Source of the DNA: Pelargonium nanum
Lineage: Eukaryota; Streptophyta; Magnoliopsida; Geraniales; Geraniaceae
Length of the DNA stretch: 38,875 nt
Direction: 5' to 3'
NCBI GenBank assembly: GCA_036897485.1
Contig: JAYMTF010000351.1
Span: forward strand, 1 to 38,875
Shown here: in pieces, positions 1 through 12,306 of the stretch
Layout: each line of letters starts with the position of its first letter
How positions within the stretch are numbered: the stretch's first letter is position 1
Position numbers and translations under genes: made by a program
Notes under the pieces: model-generated
Told to the model about the DNA's origin: nothing
Databases searched by the model: none
What the model saw: the letters and a program-made list of their open reading frames with translations, nothing else

Positions 1-189
1 GTACTTATACAATTTGATTATATTTGTGTGTTATTTGATTGATGAACCAAATGTAAGAGCATTTTTTTAAAACATGTACTACTTTCATTTTATATGCAAA
101 TATATGAACAAACAAGTAAAATATTATGATAGAAATTATACCACATTATTTTTTCGTACAAATATATTTTCATATTGTAATCTTACATG

Positions 190-223
190 ACTTTCTCGTG
201 CATCGCACGGGTTTTCATACTAG
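190..223 (+). mobile_element. Probable Helitron 3' terminus
   Basis: A short hairpin (CGTGC at 197-201, loop ATC, GCACG at 205-209, extendable by a G-T and a G-C pair) is followed about 11 bases later by CTAG at 220-223 and then a T. A small GC-rich hairpin shortly before CTRR, with insertion between A and T, is the classic 3' end of plant Helitrons. The body would extend leftwards out of the window; bases 1-189 are AT-rich and show no coding. No 5' end can be seen, so the call rests on this end alone. Confidence 0.5.
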
Positions 224-317
224 TTTTCTTAAAGTTTGATTTGTAAAAAGCAAATATTTGATGTGATTTTTATATATAAAAAAGTTATTGATAATTTTTT
301 TCTACATTGAAGAGCTC

Positions 318-406
318 GCAGGCCCACCAATTGGATGCATCGATTCAAAATTTAAGCCCATACTGAGAGCCCACAGGCCCAATAATTAAGAGCGTTCAGG
401 CCCAAA
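318..406 (+). promoter_or_regulatory. GGCCCA (site II-like) cluster upstream of CBSPPR1
   Basis: Three GGCCCA hexamers lie in about 85 bases (near 322, 375 and 399), each in the context CAGGCCCA. TGGGCC/GGCCCA elements are TCP-bound site II motifs common in promoters of plant housekeeping and organelle-protein genes. Their position 210-300 bases before the ATG of the PPR-CBS gene fits a promoter role. Function is inferred. Confidence 0.5.
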
Positions 407-615
407 CATAGTACCCGCCAATTAATTTTCCACAATAATAATATGATAATAGAAATAAATGGAGAATCTCATGTTATCCTTAGTTTTGCCAGTCGCATCT
501 GTGCTAGACTCGAGAGACAAGATTGGTAGCTCAGCGAGCGAGCTGAGAAATACATGGGACGATAATGAGTTGATTGATTCCGATGGCTTAGCTCTGCTCC
601 ACCGCCAACAAGACA

Positions 616-3600
616 ATGCCTCATATCCACCACCTCCTCTCGTCTTCCACCAAAACCCTAGCTCTCTCCTTCCGCCATGACTCCGCCCGCCCGGCCATCT
701 TTTCTGCTTCTTCCTCATCTGCCGATGCACCGTTGCGCCGCCGTTCTGTTTCGTCCACCACTCGGAGCAAACCAAATCTCCGGCCGCTCACCTCCCGCAT
801 CGTCCAGCTCACTCGCCGGAGGCAACTTAACCAGGTTCTCTCTCCAAATTTCCATTTCAATTTGTTTATTATGTTTTTTTTTTCGAATTTTGATTTTAAA
901 CCTCAAAATATGTAGAAATTGTGATCGGGAGAAAAATGAAATTGCACTGAAATTGTTTAGGATATATTGTTCCGAAGATTCTAAAATACAGTGATAAAAA
1001 AAGATAGTAAATACTTGAATTTATGTTTTTACTTATGATATTTATTGTCAATTTCTGTTGATTATTACTGATAATTGTTTGTTTATGTATTTTATTTATT
1101 TTATTATTTAGATTTTTGAGGAGATTGAGGTAGCCAAGAGAAGATACGGAAAACTGAATACAATTGTGATGAATGCGGTCTTGGAGGCCTGTGTTCATTG
1201 TGGTGATGTTGATTCAGCGCTTATGATCTTTGATGACATGACGAGGCCTGAAAGTTGTGGTGTTGATGGTGTCACCTATGGTACATTGTTGAAGGTGCTT
1301 TCTTAACTCTTCAATCTCAGGACTCTCTTTAGAATCATGCAGGAAGGAACATGAACTTAGTACTGGGTTGATTATTGGTTGCTGGTTATGGGAACTTCTC
1401 ATATTTTGTGATTAATGTTTCCATGTTCTGCAAAAATGGAATTGAGTCCAATTCGTTTTACCTCCACTTAGTGGTTATATGTAGTCAAGACGAATAGGGC
1501 CTCGTGGCAACTATGATCACTTGTGATGGTATAATGTTGAAACACTGTCATTTCAAGGCAATTTAGAATGGATCCCTTAATATCAACAGTTTCCTCAGTT
1601 TTCATGTTAAATAGTTTGTGTGGTTAATATCCTTTCTCTTTCAAAAATTTAGTTCAATGGTAAAGCAAACCTTCTCCTTTTCAATCATGATTGACTTTCT
1701 GTTTATCTTTGAAGGGTTTGGGTGAGGCTCGAAGAATTGACGAAGCGTTTCAATTACTTGAATCCGTGGGACAAGGTACTGCTGTTGGACGTCCGAAGCT
1801 AACAGCACGACTTGTCTATGGTCTGCTAAATGCTTTGGTAGAAATAGGTCAGTGTTATAAACTAAGAAAAGAAAATCACAAGTTGCAGCGGTTTTCTTAA
1901 GCAGTATGTTTGGATCTATTATGGCGTATACTGTCCTAAAATTTTAATTGTGCATTATTTCATACAATTTACAGTAGGTCAGAGCTGTGGGTTAGGATTC
2001 TTTCTGCAGTTTTCTTTACTATTAGTTTGTCAAACCCAAAAGATGGGTTCACAATCCTTCAAATGAATCTATGGATAATTTTCATTAATGGTATTCTCTC
2101 TCCTAATTATAGTATCAAATACTACTTCCGACTGTTGGTTTTAGTTTTCAGAAAAAGTGAAGTTGTAAACGCCCAAGTTTGAGCCATTCAATCTTCACTC
2201 ACCTGTACTCAAATCAAATTATTTCGAAGGACTGAGGTTTTTATAATTTCATACTATTTACAGAATGGTCAGAATTCAGGCTTGGTAGTATCATTAATAG
2301 TTGCTTATAATAAGAAGACAAGTATTTAGGAGTACTCAATATCAATTACTGTTCTGATCATGTAGGGAAATGCCCCATAGATGTGAGTATTTAATATTGA
2401 AATTGTTGAACGTCAGGATTATGATGGGTTCATTTTAAGGAAATATATAGCTTTGGAGTAAGAGACCACCTTGCAAATATCAGGGTCTGAGTGTAGTTTT
2501 TTTGTTACTGAACTATTCTTTATACGTGCTTCTGATATTTTTGAAAAAGTTGTAATAGTCGCTTTATGATAGAGTGCCTGAATGATACGACAAAATTGAA
2601 GTAATTTGTAAGGGGATGTTGTTCTGTGGATGAGGTATTTTAGTTTTGAAACCACAAACATTTATATGAACGATGATATATTAGCAGAAAAAATCAAGTT
2701 CTGGTTATGGCTAACTACTCTGGTAGAATTTTACTTTAGCACGTTGGTTTTTCATGCTATTTAAGTATAATATTGATGCATCTTTCTAGTCATGCTTAGT
2801 GATAACCTCAACCTGCTTGCGTTGCTGTAGTGCAGGAGATCTACGCCGTGCCAATGGTCTTCTTGCACGTTATGGTTTTCTACTATCTGAAGGTGGCAGT
2901 CCTTCAGTCTCAGTGTTCAACTTACTAATGAAGGTTTTATGCTAAACTATGGTTCTGTAAGATAACCACCAATTGCAATTTGCAAAGCACATTTTTCCAA
3001 AAAGTAATGTTGTGTTGACATTTTTTTTCTTTTGCACTTTTAGGGATATATAAGCAACGGATCTCCTCAGGCTGCCATAACCCTGCATGATGAGATGTTG
3101 CGACTGAGAATTAAACCTGACAGACTCACCTACAATACACTCATCTCTGCATGCGTAAAGGCTAAAGAATTGGGTTCTGCAATGCGCTTCTTTGAGGAAA
3201 TGAAGGTCACAATCATCTCTTTGAAAGGCCAGTTTAAAGCATTGTTAAGTTTAAATTACTCAAGATATATGCTTGGTTTACTTAAATGAATATACTCGTG
3301 AATGTTTGCAGGTTGAAGCACATAACTCCAACCATGACGATGGTATTCCGGATGTCGTAACATACACTACATTAGTTAAGGTCTGTCATGTTGCATTTAT
3401 TTTGTTGTATAATAATATAAATAGGAAGTCTTTTATTCAAAATATAAATATACACGAGTAGTTGCAAAACAACTAAATTTACAAATGCAGGAGTTTAAGT
3501 GTTCATAAATTTATTTGTTTGCCCCTTTCTTAATTTCTGGTTACAATCAGAAGGGTTACATATTTTTGAATGGACATTTTAGATTCGTTAATAAGCAAAC

Positions 3601-6600
3601 TTGAGCATGTATTTTTGTATGGTTAATACCACCTTTCACCAAGCTTTGCTTTTTAACCCCCTTCTTTTTGTTGGTAGGGTTTTGGGAATGCCAAGGATCT
3701 CCTCTCAGTCCAGAAAATTGTGTTGGAAATGAAATCACATCATGGTTTATTCATCGATCGAGTGGCATACACTGCAGTAGTTGATGCATTATTAAATTGT
3801 GGCTCAATTAAAGGTATGGAATATACAAACAAGTTCCCCTCAAAATTTGGCACAAGTATAAAGTATTGACAGAAATGGCTGCCAGTACCATAATAAAATA
3901 TATTCTTATTTTAATTGCTTTCTGAAACACCCATATTAAGTGTGGCTATGTCTGCACATGTTAATGATTTATGTTTTGCTGGTTTCTGTTAATATTTCCC
4001 TCTCTCTAAACTAAACTACATTTTTTTGGGGTAGAAACAAGTCTCTTAAAAGAGTTACTTATGAAATGTTTGTTATGATATGCTTAGATGCCATTTGTGT
4101 ATTTGGAGAAATATTAAAGCGTTCTGGGAGGAATCCAGATCTGCGACCAAAGCCTCATCTCTATCTTTCCATGATGCGTGCTTTAGCTGTTAGGGGAGAT
4201 TATGAAATGGTTAAGAGGCTTCATATGCGCATGTGGCCAGATTCTGCTGGCAAGATTTCCCTAGATGTTCAAGAAGAAGCTGACCATCTTCTGATGGAAG
4301 CAGCTTTTAACAATGGCAAGGTACCAGATCTACTTACGATTGGTCTCTAATTTTGGGACCTTTTGCTGGTTTACTGCACTATTGTCCTTTATTTGCTGTC
4401 TAGTGTCTACTCATTTTTTTAATGATGTTTATCAAAAAATGATGTTTATGTGCTGTCTACCATTGTAGAATCTGAATGATTAAGCTCTCAAAATCAGATT
4501 AATTGTGGACCCGAGTTTCCTTTAGATTCTAATGCCCTTGCACTGGGAAATGACATTGTTAACTTACGTTTTCAATTTAACTGAAGTGTATTACATTCTG
4601 GCTAGCATGTTTGAAAAGATGACTCGTGAACTTTGTGATGGTTTCTTATGTCTGGGTTTCTTTGTCAGGTCAATGTGGCTATTGAACATCTTTCAAAAAC
4701 AGTTTCAAGATGGAAGGGAATATCTTGGACAAGTCGAGGAGGCATGGTAAATGATGCATTATTATTTCCCTTGATTGCAGATTAAAAGAAGTAATAATAA
4801 TGATGAATGAAGTAAAGTAATTGTTCTTTAGGTACCTGTTCCCTGAGATGAATTACGATTACTTGTGTAAGATTCAAAATGGTTACAAAGCTATTGATAT
4901 TGTAATATTGAGAGTGACAATATGCTGAATGATTCTCTTATAGTGTTGAGAAATTTTTTTTGGCATGCACAAGCTTTTTAAATTAAGCCTGTTAGTGTGG
5001 TTTGGCTTTCACCATCACATGTAAGCTTATTCACTTTATATTTTTTCAATGCGTGACCTTTTCATCAACACTACTCTCCTCACTTGCAAGTCTTAACATT
5101 TATTTTTTCAATGTGTGGGCCTTTCCATCACACCACTTTCAACACTCCCCTCTCGGCTACAGAGGCTTGGGCTTCAACTACTAAAATGTCAAACTTGATA
5201 GTATTGTTTGTCTTTCACATTATATGTAGCTTATTCACTTTATATTTTTCCAATGTGGGACTTTTTCATAACCAGTTTCAACAGATTTGTTATACCTCCT
5301 TAAGTAAATTTCTCACGATGAGATATTTTTTTCATCTTTGATTGGATTATCTAGGACTCCATGCCAACTCCATTTTTTTTTTTCTCATGATGTGTTAATC
5401 ATGCTGCATTACAGGTTTCGAAATGCATTCCTCATTTTTAGTCGCCTTTGAATTGCAGGTTGTCTTGCGCATGGAGGCCTTGTTAGGATTTACCAAATCT
5501 GTGTTGAGTCCTCACCTACTCTCTCAGGTAATCAATTTGTTTCTCTCTATCACATTACAGAAGTATATAAGGGTGTGATGACCGGGAATGGATAACATCT
5601 TACCTGCTTTGCATGTATAGCTGCTTGCAAATTTGTCTCGTCATGGCCTTTGCTTACAAGTCAGCTTATAACGAAAATATGTTCAGCTTTAACAACCCTG
5701 AATGCCAAATGCTTGTAGTCTTTAAGCAGGCAGATGAAACAGGTATCTAGTTCAGGAAACATTGCTGCACTGAACTGATGAATATCTTCAGATTTAGTTG
5801 CATAGAAGACCTTACTAAATTGAAAATACAATAGTTGGCATAGGAAGTATGTTTTTTTCCCCTCTCCTGAACTCAAGTTTTTTCTTAGAGTTTCTAACAA
5901 TTTTTTTTCTATTTAGATATCGCCAAAAGAACCAATAGAGTCTATCATGATGCCAATTGAAGCAGTCCAGCCACTACGACCGACCGATGAATTAGAGGCA
6001 GTAGCTATGCGCTTCTTTAGAGATACAGTTGTGCCCATTGTAGATGACCGGGGCAGCTGTGTTGGACTGTTGCACCTTGAAGACTGCACTGAGGTATTTC
6101 CATTTGGCTATGCCTTCGATTGGTACTATGATTCACAACTTTATCAGTTCAGTGAACGAGTTATCTTCTGTTACATCTCACTCTCAGCTTGCTATCTAGA
6201 AACATGCAACTAATTTTTCCTGCAAAAAAATAAAAAACATGTTCTTAGCCAGCGATGGATGCACCTTGTTCTTAAAATGATGGCAATTGTGCCTTATCGA
6301 CCAATTAACACAGAGATAATGCGCTAATTTATTACGCCATTTGAAGAATTCAAGAGATCAATTTAGCTAGTCATTGAAAAATATCATTTCAGCTAATACA
6401 AACATTACAAACATTACTCGATTACGCGAGCTCATTTTCTGTTTTCATGTCGCACTCGATTAAGTGCTAATACGAACATTACTCTTGTGCAGTTGAACGC
6501 TCCCGTTTCGACAATGATGAGAAGCCCACCTCCGGTAGTTACAACCGAAACATCGATTGGGCATGTGGTTGATCTAATATTGGAGAAGAGGTACAAAATG

Positions 6601-6750
6601 GTAGTTGTTGTAGAACATAACAACTTGTATGGTACAATGTACGACACAAGTTCAAAGGCAGTTGGAGTTTTTACAGCAGAACAGTTGCATAAACTTGTTG
6701 CTCCTTCTGCTTTGGAGTTGCCAGGTCAAAAACATTTACTAAGTAGATGA
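616..6750 (+). CDS. CBSPPR1: PPR protein with C-terminal CBS domain pair (At5g10690/CBSPPR1-like)
   Basis: Twelve exons join in frame: 616-834, 1112-1294, 1715-1847, 2836-2933, 3044-3205, 3312-3380, 3678-3813, 4088-4320, 4669-4746, 5459-5527, 5917-6093 and 6493-6750, giving about 604 residues. All introns are GT..AG. The first 70 residues are rich in Ser, Arg and Ala and poor in acids, like an organelle transit peptide. Helical-hairpin PPR motifs follow; the clearest is near residues 230-265 ([19 protein letters not shown]). Residues about 462-590 form two CBS units ([12 protein letters not shown], then [16 protein letters not shown]), a fold that usually binds adenine nucleotides. PPR proteins bind organelle RNA; joined to CBS this matches Arabidopsis CBSPPR1. 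An out-of-frame ORF from the ATG at 459 overlaps the start. Ligand and RNA target are unknown. Identity is fairly sure; exon 1 and the weaker exons 9-10 are the least certain parts. Confidence 0.88.
5001..5275 (+). repeat. Imperfect direct repeats in CBSPPR1 intron 9
   Basis: Bases 5001-5068 and 5207-5274 are close copies; both contain CTTATTCACTTTATATTTTT, then CAATG, GTGGGAC or GTGAC, and CTTTTTCAT. A third, weaker copy lies near 5095-5130. On the reverse strand the core reads GTCCCACATTG, a motif scattered widely in plant genomes. The block lies wholly inside intron 9 and holds no convincing exon. Confidence 0.55.
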
Positions 6751-7693
6751 TCAATGTAAATCATTCAGTATTTTTTGTTATCTTAACCCAATATTGTAAA
6801 ATAGAGTTGTGGAGAAATAGCTGCTGCTCAATTGTTCATTCAGCTGAAATTAAAAGGTTATTAACTTCCTATAGCATTGCTAAATGTCTCAAATATTGTA
6901 GAAAAATATTTGTACGGAGAGAAGTGTCAATTAATATGACACAATATATTAATTATTTCATTAATGACTTGGTCTAATAACAACATGACATGTTTAATGC
7001 ATTGTAATCAGGTCCTTTGCTTCAATTTCTTGTTGGTAGATGATGATATCATTAATGTCGGATTATTATTTGTTAAAACTTGCTTTTAAACATAAAATAT
7101 GAAATATATACATATATATATATATATATGTATCGAGATTGTTACGTCACTTTGAATACTTTTCGCAATCTAATTACGAGTAATTCGAAAATTGAAGTTG
7201 AAAAAGAAAAGAAAAACTTTCCACAAGTGTGCAAAAGGATAAATTAGTAATAGTAGTATATCAATTGGAACTCATTTTAGAGGGCTCGGAATCTCAACTA
7301 AGACACAAACGAAATGGATTCGAACGGGCGGTCCACGCGCACAAATTCATTGAAACGGCACTAGTGTTAATAGATAAGGTGACTCACCTCATTAGCCATG
7401 ATTTATTGACAGAAGGTTTAAGCCAAAACATCGTAAGTTAATTTTTTTTCTCTTCACTTTAATTCTCTTGGTCTCTGCCCATTTCATTATTCACATGTTA
7501 CAGATTGTATTGGTTCCACACATATTTACAATTTTATAGCTTCATCTGGAATCGAATTTTACCAGTTATCCAACTTCCCCAATCCATTTTATTTTTCTTC
7601 GCATTTCACGAGTCACCCTAAAACCCTAACGAGGAAAGAGATCTAATAACCTAAACCCCTTGTTTTGGAAATTGGAAACGAAGAAGAAGAAAA
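6751..7693. other. Intergenic spacer with TA microsatellite and telo-box
   Basis: This spacer holds the 3' region of the PPR-CBS gene and the promoter of the bL28m gene. A (TA)n tract lies at about 7103-7130. A telo-box, AAACCCTAA, at 7621-7629 is 65 bases before the bL28m ATG; such boxes are typical of plant ribosomal protein gene promoters. No gene is seen here. Confidence 0.6.
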
Positions 7694-10600
7694 ATGTCGT
7701 TTAGAGGGAAGGCGATGATGAAGAAGATTCTGAGGAAAGTTGGGGAGGAAAACTTGGCCCCGGGATTGAAGGAATCTCTGCAGAAATGCGTCCCCAACTC
7801 CAAAATCGTCATGAACCGCGCCAAGCGCGGTTTATTCGCCGGGCGCCACATTATGTTCGGCAACAAGGTCAGCGAAGACGGTGGCAACAAGTCTGTACTC
7901 TCTCTCTCCCCCTATTATATATCTATTTGTGTATTGTATGTATATTTGTCATTACTGCTTCTGCTTGTGACCTGTGAGTGATTTGTTCTGTCTTATTGTT
8001 GCTTTGAATGATAGGATTTTGAGGAAATTTGAAAAACAAAAGTTCATAGCCCTAAAATTGTGTTTATCTTATCTCGCACTAGCACCTAGGGTTCCCAATA
8101 TATATTCTTATGTGTAGATGGGATGCTTCTTAAATTTATGTTACTTAGTTTCATCAATAGGACCTGTATTATTATTATTATTATTATTTTTTAAGTTGAG
8201 GTGATGGATATTTATTGTATTATGTTTTGATCATTGATGAATAAGTTCTGGAAATTGAGTTTGGAATATACCATGTAACGGTTGATCATTAGAACACCCA
8301 CTTGTTCACGTAGAGTGTAGCTGGCTAGCCCTCAGAAGTGGACAGCCAACCATTTGCATCACTTGAGAGTTTTATTGCACTTTTATGCTTGAGCATGGGA
8401 TTCTGTCTGGCAATTGAAGGATATGCACCAATCGAAGTCTCTCTAGAAAATACACTGTGTCACATTATCACTTGTGCAGTGCAAAATTGTTCTTTGAATG
8501 GACAAGCATACTACTTTGTTGCATTCTTGTAACATATAGCTAGGCTTTAGGAGATTTGAGTTGGTGATGTATGCAGGATAGTTCAGTACCTTAGGAGTAA
8601 ACTGGATGGTTAATGGCATAAGAAGGGTAAGAATATTTTCTAGATGCTTTAAATTAGCCTGTGTGATGTACGGAGGAAGGACATGGCATTAAAACTACAT
8701 TCCTCTATAGGCCCTTACCAGTTTTGGTTATTATTATTTGCATTTGTATATCTTTGCCTATGATTTTTCTTCTTCCTAGAGAGAGGGCGGTTCTTTCTTC
8801 TCTTTTTAAATCATGGGCAGTAATAGTACTCATTCTACCCCAAAATGAGTGTCCACTTTCCAATATTTTGCAAAAAATAAGGATGCGTTAGTTTAGTGAT
8901 GGACTTTCTCTTCTATGCATTTACATAGCTTTGTTATAACAAACTCAAGTGATTCTAACTAACTTACTTAGAGAAAGTGGACACTCATTTTGGGACATGA
9001 GTAATATTTTCGTAATGTTACACGGGACATTCATCAATTTAGAAAGGCCAAGATTAAAAGATGATACATGTACTCAAGGTCTTGGACTGTAAGGCTGATA
9101 TGTGTTCAATGTTAATAATATTTAAATGCATTAGAAGCTTTTTTGCTATCTAGTTATATATATCTGTTTCGAGATCTGTATTAGGCATAGGCATCTTGAA
9201 CTGAAAAGTTACTTTTGCATACCAAATTAAATCTCATTGTTGTCTATTGCTTGTTTGCTGGATCAACACCTCTTATTCCTTAGTATCCTGTCAATGAAGG
9301 TGATTGTTTAACACCTAATTGGTTTTTCTTTATATTATAATTGAGTACATGACAAGACTGATATAGGAAAGACTCACATGGGTACCAAAACTGATGACGT
9401 TGCAGGCTCGAGAGGAGGGGAGGTTTATGCTCAAGAATATCTTGAATGTAGGAAACAAGTACATGAATTTGCTAATTGAGAAATTATGTAATGCAGCTGA
9501 GCTTTGTTCTTGATTAGGATATGACTTATCACTTGCAGGATAGCATAATCCGTATGACTTAGACTACAAATCGGGTATAGATCTTACGAGGGAACTTATG
9601 GTCCCTAAAATAGTTTTTTCTTAGAATTATTCATGGGATTCTCTCACCTGAACAAAATTAAAGCATCTTGTCTTTCGGAGCTTTCATCATCTATTGTCGC
9701 TCGTGCCTCTTTTTGGGCATGATCATTCCTTTAACATTCTCATATTGTATCCCAAACTACAGTGTTCATGAAAAAGGCACATCTAATGTGGTGATATGGT
9801 GGTTTTAACTTCTAGGGCATCTACTAGAGAGGGGTTGAGAAGTTGGAAATGAAACAGATATGGGAGCAATTGGGGTTTAGGAAGTTAAATGTTGAATAAA
9901 CCCCCCCTGAAGGCAAAAATACCCTTTCTTATGGCAATTTGCGTGCTGACATATTTTTTTTTTTTTTGAGGACATGAAGGGCCTCACATGCAGATAATTT
10001 TTCTATGGGTTACCAGACTAGTTAGATATTTTGGGGAGATTTTATTTTATGCCTGTTTGTCTGGTTACTTTGGTTTCATTCGACGCTTATTTAAAATATG
10101 TTAGAGAATCGATTAGTTAAGTCCCTTATACACATTTTTAAATGCCATTCTCAGTTTTTTATTATTCTTTACCCACTTTCTTAATCTTTTTTCTCTGGTC
10201 TCCATATTGGTTATGCCTTTTGGTTGAATATCAGTCTCGAGGCACATCCTCTTGATTGAACGTTATTATATCTGACACTTGTGTAGTCGTGCATGCTAAT
10301 CAACCATTGTCTCTCTGAGGAACTTAACCCATACCTTGCTTATACATGAGCCAAACTAATCCATACTAAGTGCATATGTGATGAAGCACATTGAAGTTGA
10401 ACATCTGCTGTAGGCTAACAATTCATATGTGTCTTTCGTGTTCTAGATTTTGAAACCCTATTGAACATATAACTTTTGATTACTTCTGCTAAAACTTGAG
10501 CGTTTTAGAATATACTACTCGAAAACCTATGATTCAGTCCCCAATATGCATTTCTTATGTGCTTAGAGCATTAATTTTGGGTCATCCATAACTGAAGGCT

Positions 10601-11450
10601 GAAAAACAAAACTGTAGCGTACAAAATTCAGCAGCCTGTCTAGTTGACTCTTAGTAACTGAAACTAGGAGAAAGATTTTAGAATTGACTTGTTATTGCAA
10701 TATATATAAATTTTATTTCCCAAAATGAGTGTCTTTTTCTATTTTATAAATGAGATACTCTTAATATCTATAAGAAAGATAATTACTTAATTAGAACTTC
10801 GTGAGTTTGTTACATTCAAGGTACATGGGGAAAAAATTAAGCATCAATAAAATCATCATTAATTTTTGCTAAAAAGTAAGCAAGACACTTAATTTGAGAT
10901 GGAGTCAGTATTCTTTCTTGCCTAATTTTTGCATTATAGATCCGCCTTATGTAAATTGAGATAAAAAGATTATTATTGACAAAATTTGTTTGATGGCTGT
11001 AATAGGTCAAGGAGGAGTTGGAAGCCAAATGTCCATAACAAACGGCTCTTCAGTTACATCCTAGACCAGCACATTAAAGTCCAAGTCACTTCTCATGCAC
11101 TTCGTTGCATAGACAGGGCGGGTGGGATTGATGAATACCTGCTGAATACCCCTTATAGCAAGATGGACACAGAAGCCGGTCTCTTCTGGAAAGCAAAGAT
11201 TGAATCGCTGTATGAAGAGCTTGGGAAGAAGAAAGTAGTTCTCTTTTCAGCTGAGGACGAAGCTAAGTTTGAACAGGGTTTCAAAGAACTAAGTCTAGCC
11301 GAGCAGGAGGATCGTAGACGCCAGTTGTATGGTGAAAGTGAGGAAGGTGGAGCAGACGATCAAGAGACAAATGAGGAAACTGCAATTACAGGAGAAGAAA
11401 AGTCTCATGTTGAAGATCCTGAGCATTTGGTTGCAAATTCTCAAGTTTGA
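7694..11450 (+). CDS. Mitochondrial large-subunit ribosomal protein bL28m
   Basis: Two exons, 7694-7890 and 11006-11450, are separated by a 3115-base intron whose splice falls inside a Lys codon. The product is about 213 residues. The N-terminal part (residues about 35-85) carries the L28 signature: Arg/Lys-rich, with KRGLFAGRHIMFGNKVSE leading into RSWKPNVHNKRLFS across the junction. The following 60 residues (LDQHIKVQVTSHALRCIDRA) are also typical of L28. The last 50 residues are acidic, as in the plant mitochondrial form. L28 binds 23S-type rRNA in the large subunit. The length matches the Arabidopsis mitochondrial L28 family protein. There is no clear cleavable presequence, which is common for this family. 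The intron is unusually long and carries a Stowaway MITE (8829-9001). Confidence 0.9.
8829..9001. mobile_element. Stowaway-like MITE (Tc1/mariner) in bL28m intron
   Basis: A 173-base AT-rich element has terminal inverted repeats of about 30 bases: CCCAAAATGAGTGTCCACTT on the left at 8839-8858, and its complement before 8993 on the right. The ends CTCAT.../...ATGAG are flanked on both sides by TA (8827-8828 and 9002-9003), the target duplication of Tc1/mariner elements. It is non-coding and lies within the intron of the bL28m gene. Confidence 0.85.
10719..10745. mobile_element. Possible Stowaway end remnant
   Basis: CCCAAAATGAGTGTC repeats the terminus of the MITE at 8829-9001 almost exactly, but no matching inverted end or TA flank could be found close by. 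It may be a decayed or solo end in the same intron. Confidence 0.3.
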
Positions 11451-12245
11451 ACATGTTCACAGCTTGGAAAGCCAACATTTTTGCTAGTTGTTTCTTGAAT
11501 TTGATCTGCTTTTTCCTGTTGTTGGTTATTTTGGGATTAAAATTAGCACTATCAGGCGAGACGGATTGTGTTTTGTTATACATGTTTGAATATGCATCCT
11601 GTTCATGCATTCAACTTGAGATTGAATAAAACTACAACTTGAGATTGAATAGAACTACAGTTCATTTTAACGAGGCCACCCGATGTCTGGCCATGAATGA
11701 AAGTTGTGATCGCTCTATTCTTTGAGATAGAGCTGTGACCTTTAAATACTAATATTTACAAAAACAACCTATTGAGCAAGTATTTATTTATATTTTGTCA
11801 GTTGCTTAGGTGACAACGCATATAAAAAGTGTCGAGACTTCTACGCATCCATGAGCGTTACTAAACAAGCCTTTATTATCATATACTAGAGAGCAGCAAG
11901 AATTCCAGGTCAATATCTTGAGAAATAGAAACCCAAAACTACACGAAATGTAACTTACTCAGCAAGCAACACTAGAAAACATCCGAATTCGAACTTTACT
12001 TCGCGGGACAGTACCACACCAACATTCTAAGATCACAGTCCAATCAAATCCACGAATTAAATTGGTGTTCATCAGTTACTCGTGTTAGAAAATGACAGCT
12101 CCGTGAGCGTAGCCACAGCAAGCACAGCACTCGTTTCCACGAAACAGACATGTAATTACCAGCTGTCCAATTAATTAACAAAAAAAAAAAAACAATTAAC
12201 AGAAGAGTATCTTCTCTCATAATTCTCACACACCAATAATTTGCC
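11451..12245. other. 3' region of bL28m gene and spacer
   Basis: A 23-base unit (CAACTTGAGATTGAATARAA) is repeated in tandem from 11612 and from 11635; the first copy contains AATAAA at 11625-11630, a likely polyadenylation signal for the bL28m transcript. A short inverted repeat, CTCTAT..ATAGAG, lies near 11713-11733. Nothing coding is seen between this and the DUF761 gene. Confidence 0.5.
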
Positions 12246-12253
12246 TATAAATA
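12246..12253 (+). promoter_or_regulatory. TATA box of the DUF761 gene
   Basis: TATAAATA lies 61 bases before the ATG at 12307, in a good position for the core promoter of this intronless gene. Confidence 0.65.
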
Positions 12254-12306
12254 TCCCCCAAACCTCTCTGTTCCCAATTTCTTCTAAAACTCGCATTCAA
12301 ATTGAA

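Noticed and set aside
422..906. Minus-strand ORFs near the CBSPPR1 start
   Set aside because: Low-complexity shadows of the Ser/Arg-rich exon 1; no known family.
8338..8532. 64-codon ORF within the bL28m intron
   Set aside because: No homology recognised and it lies in the middle of a spliced intron.
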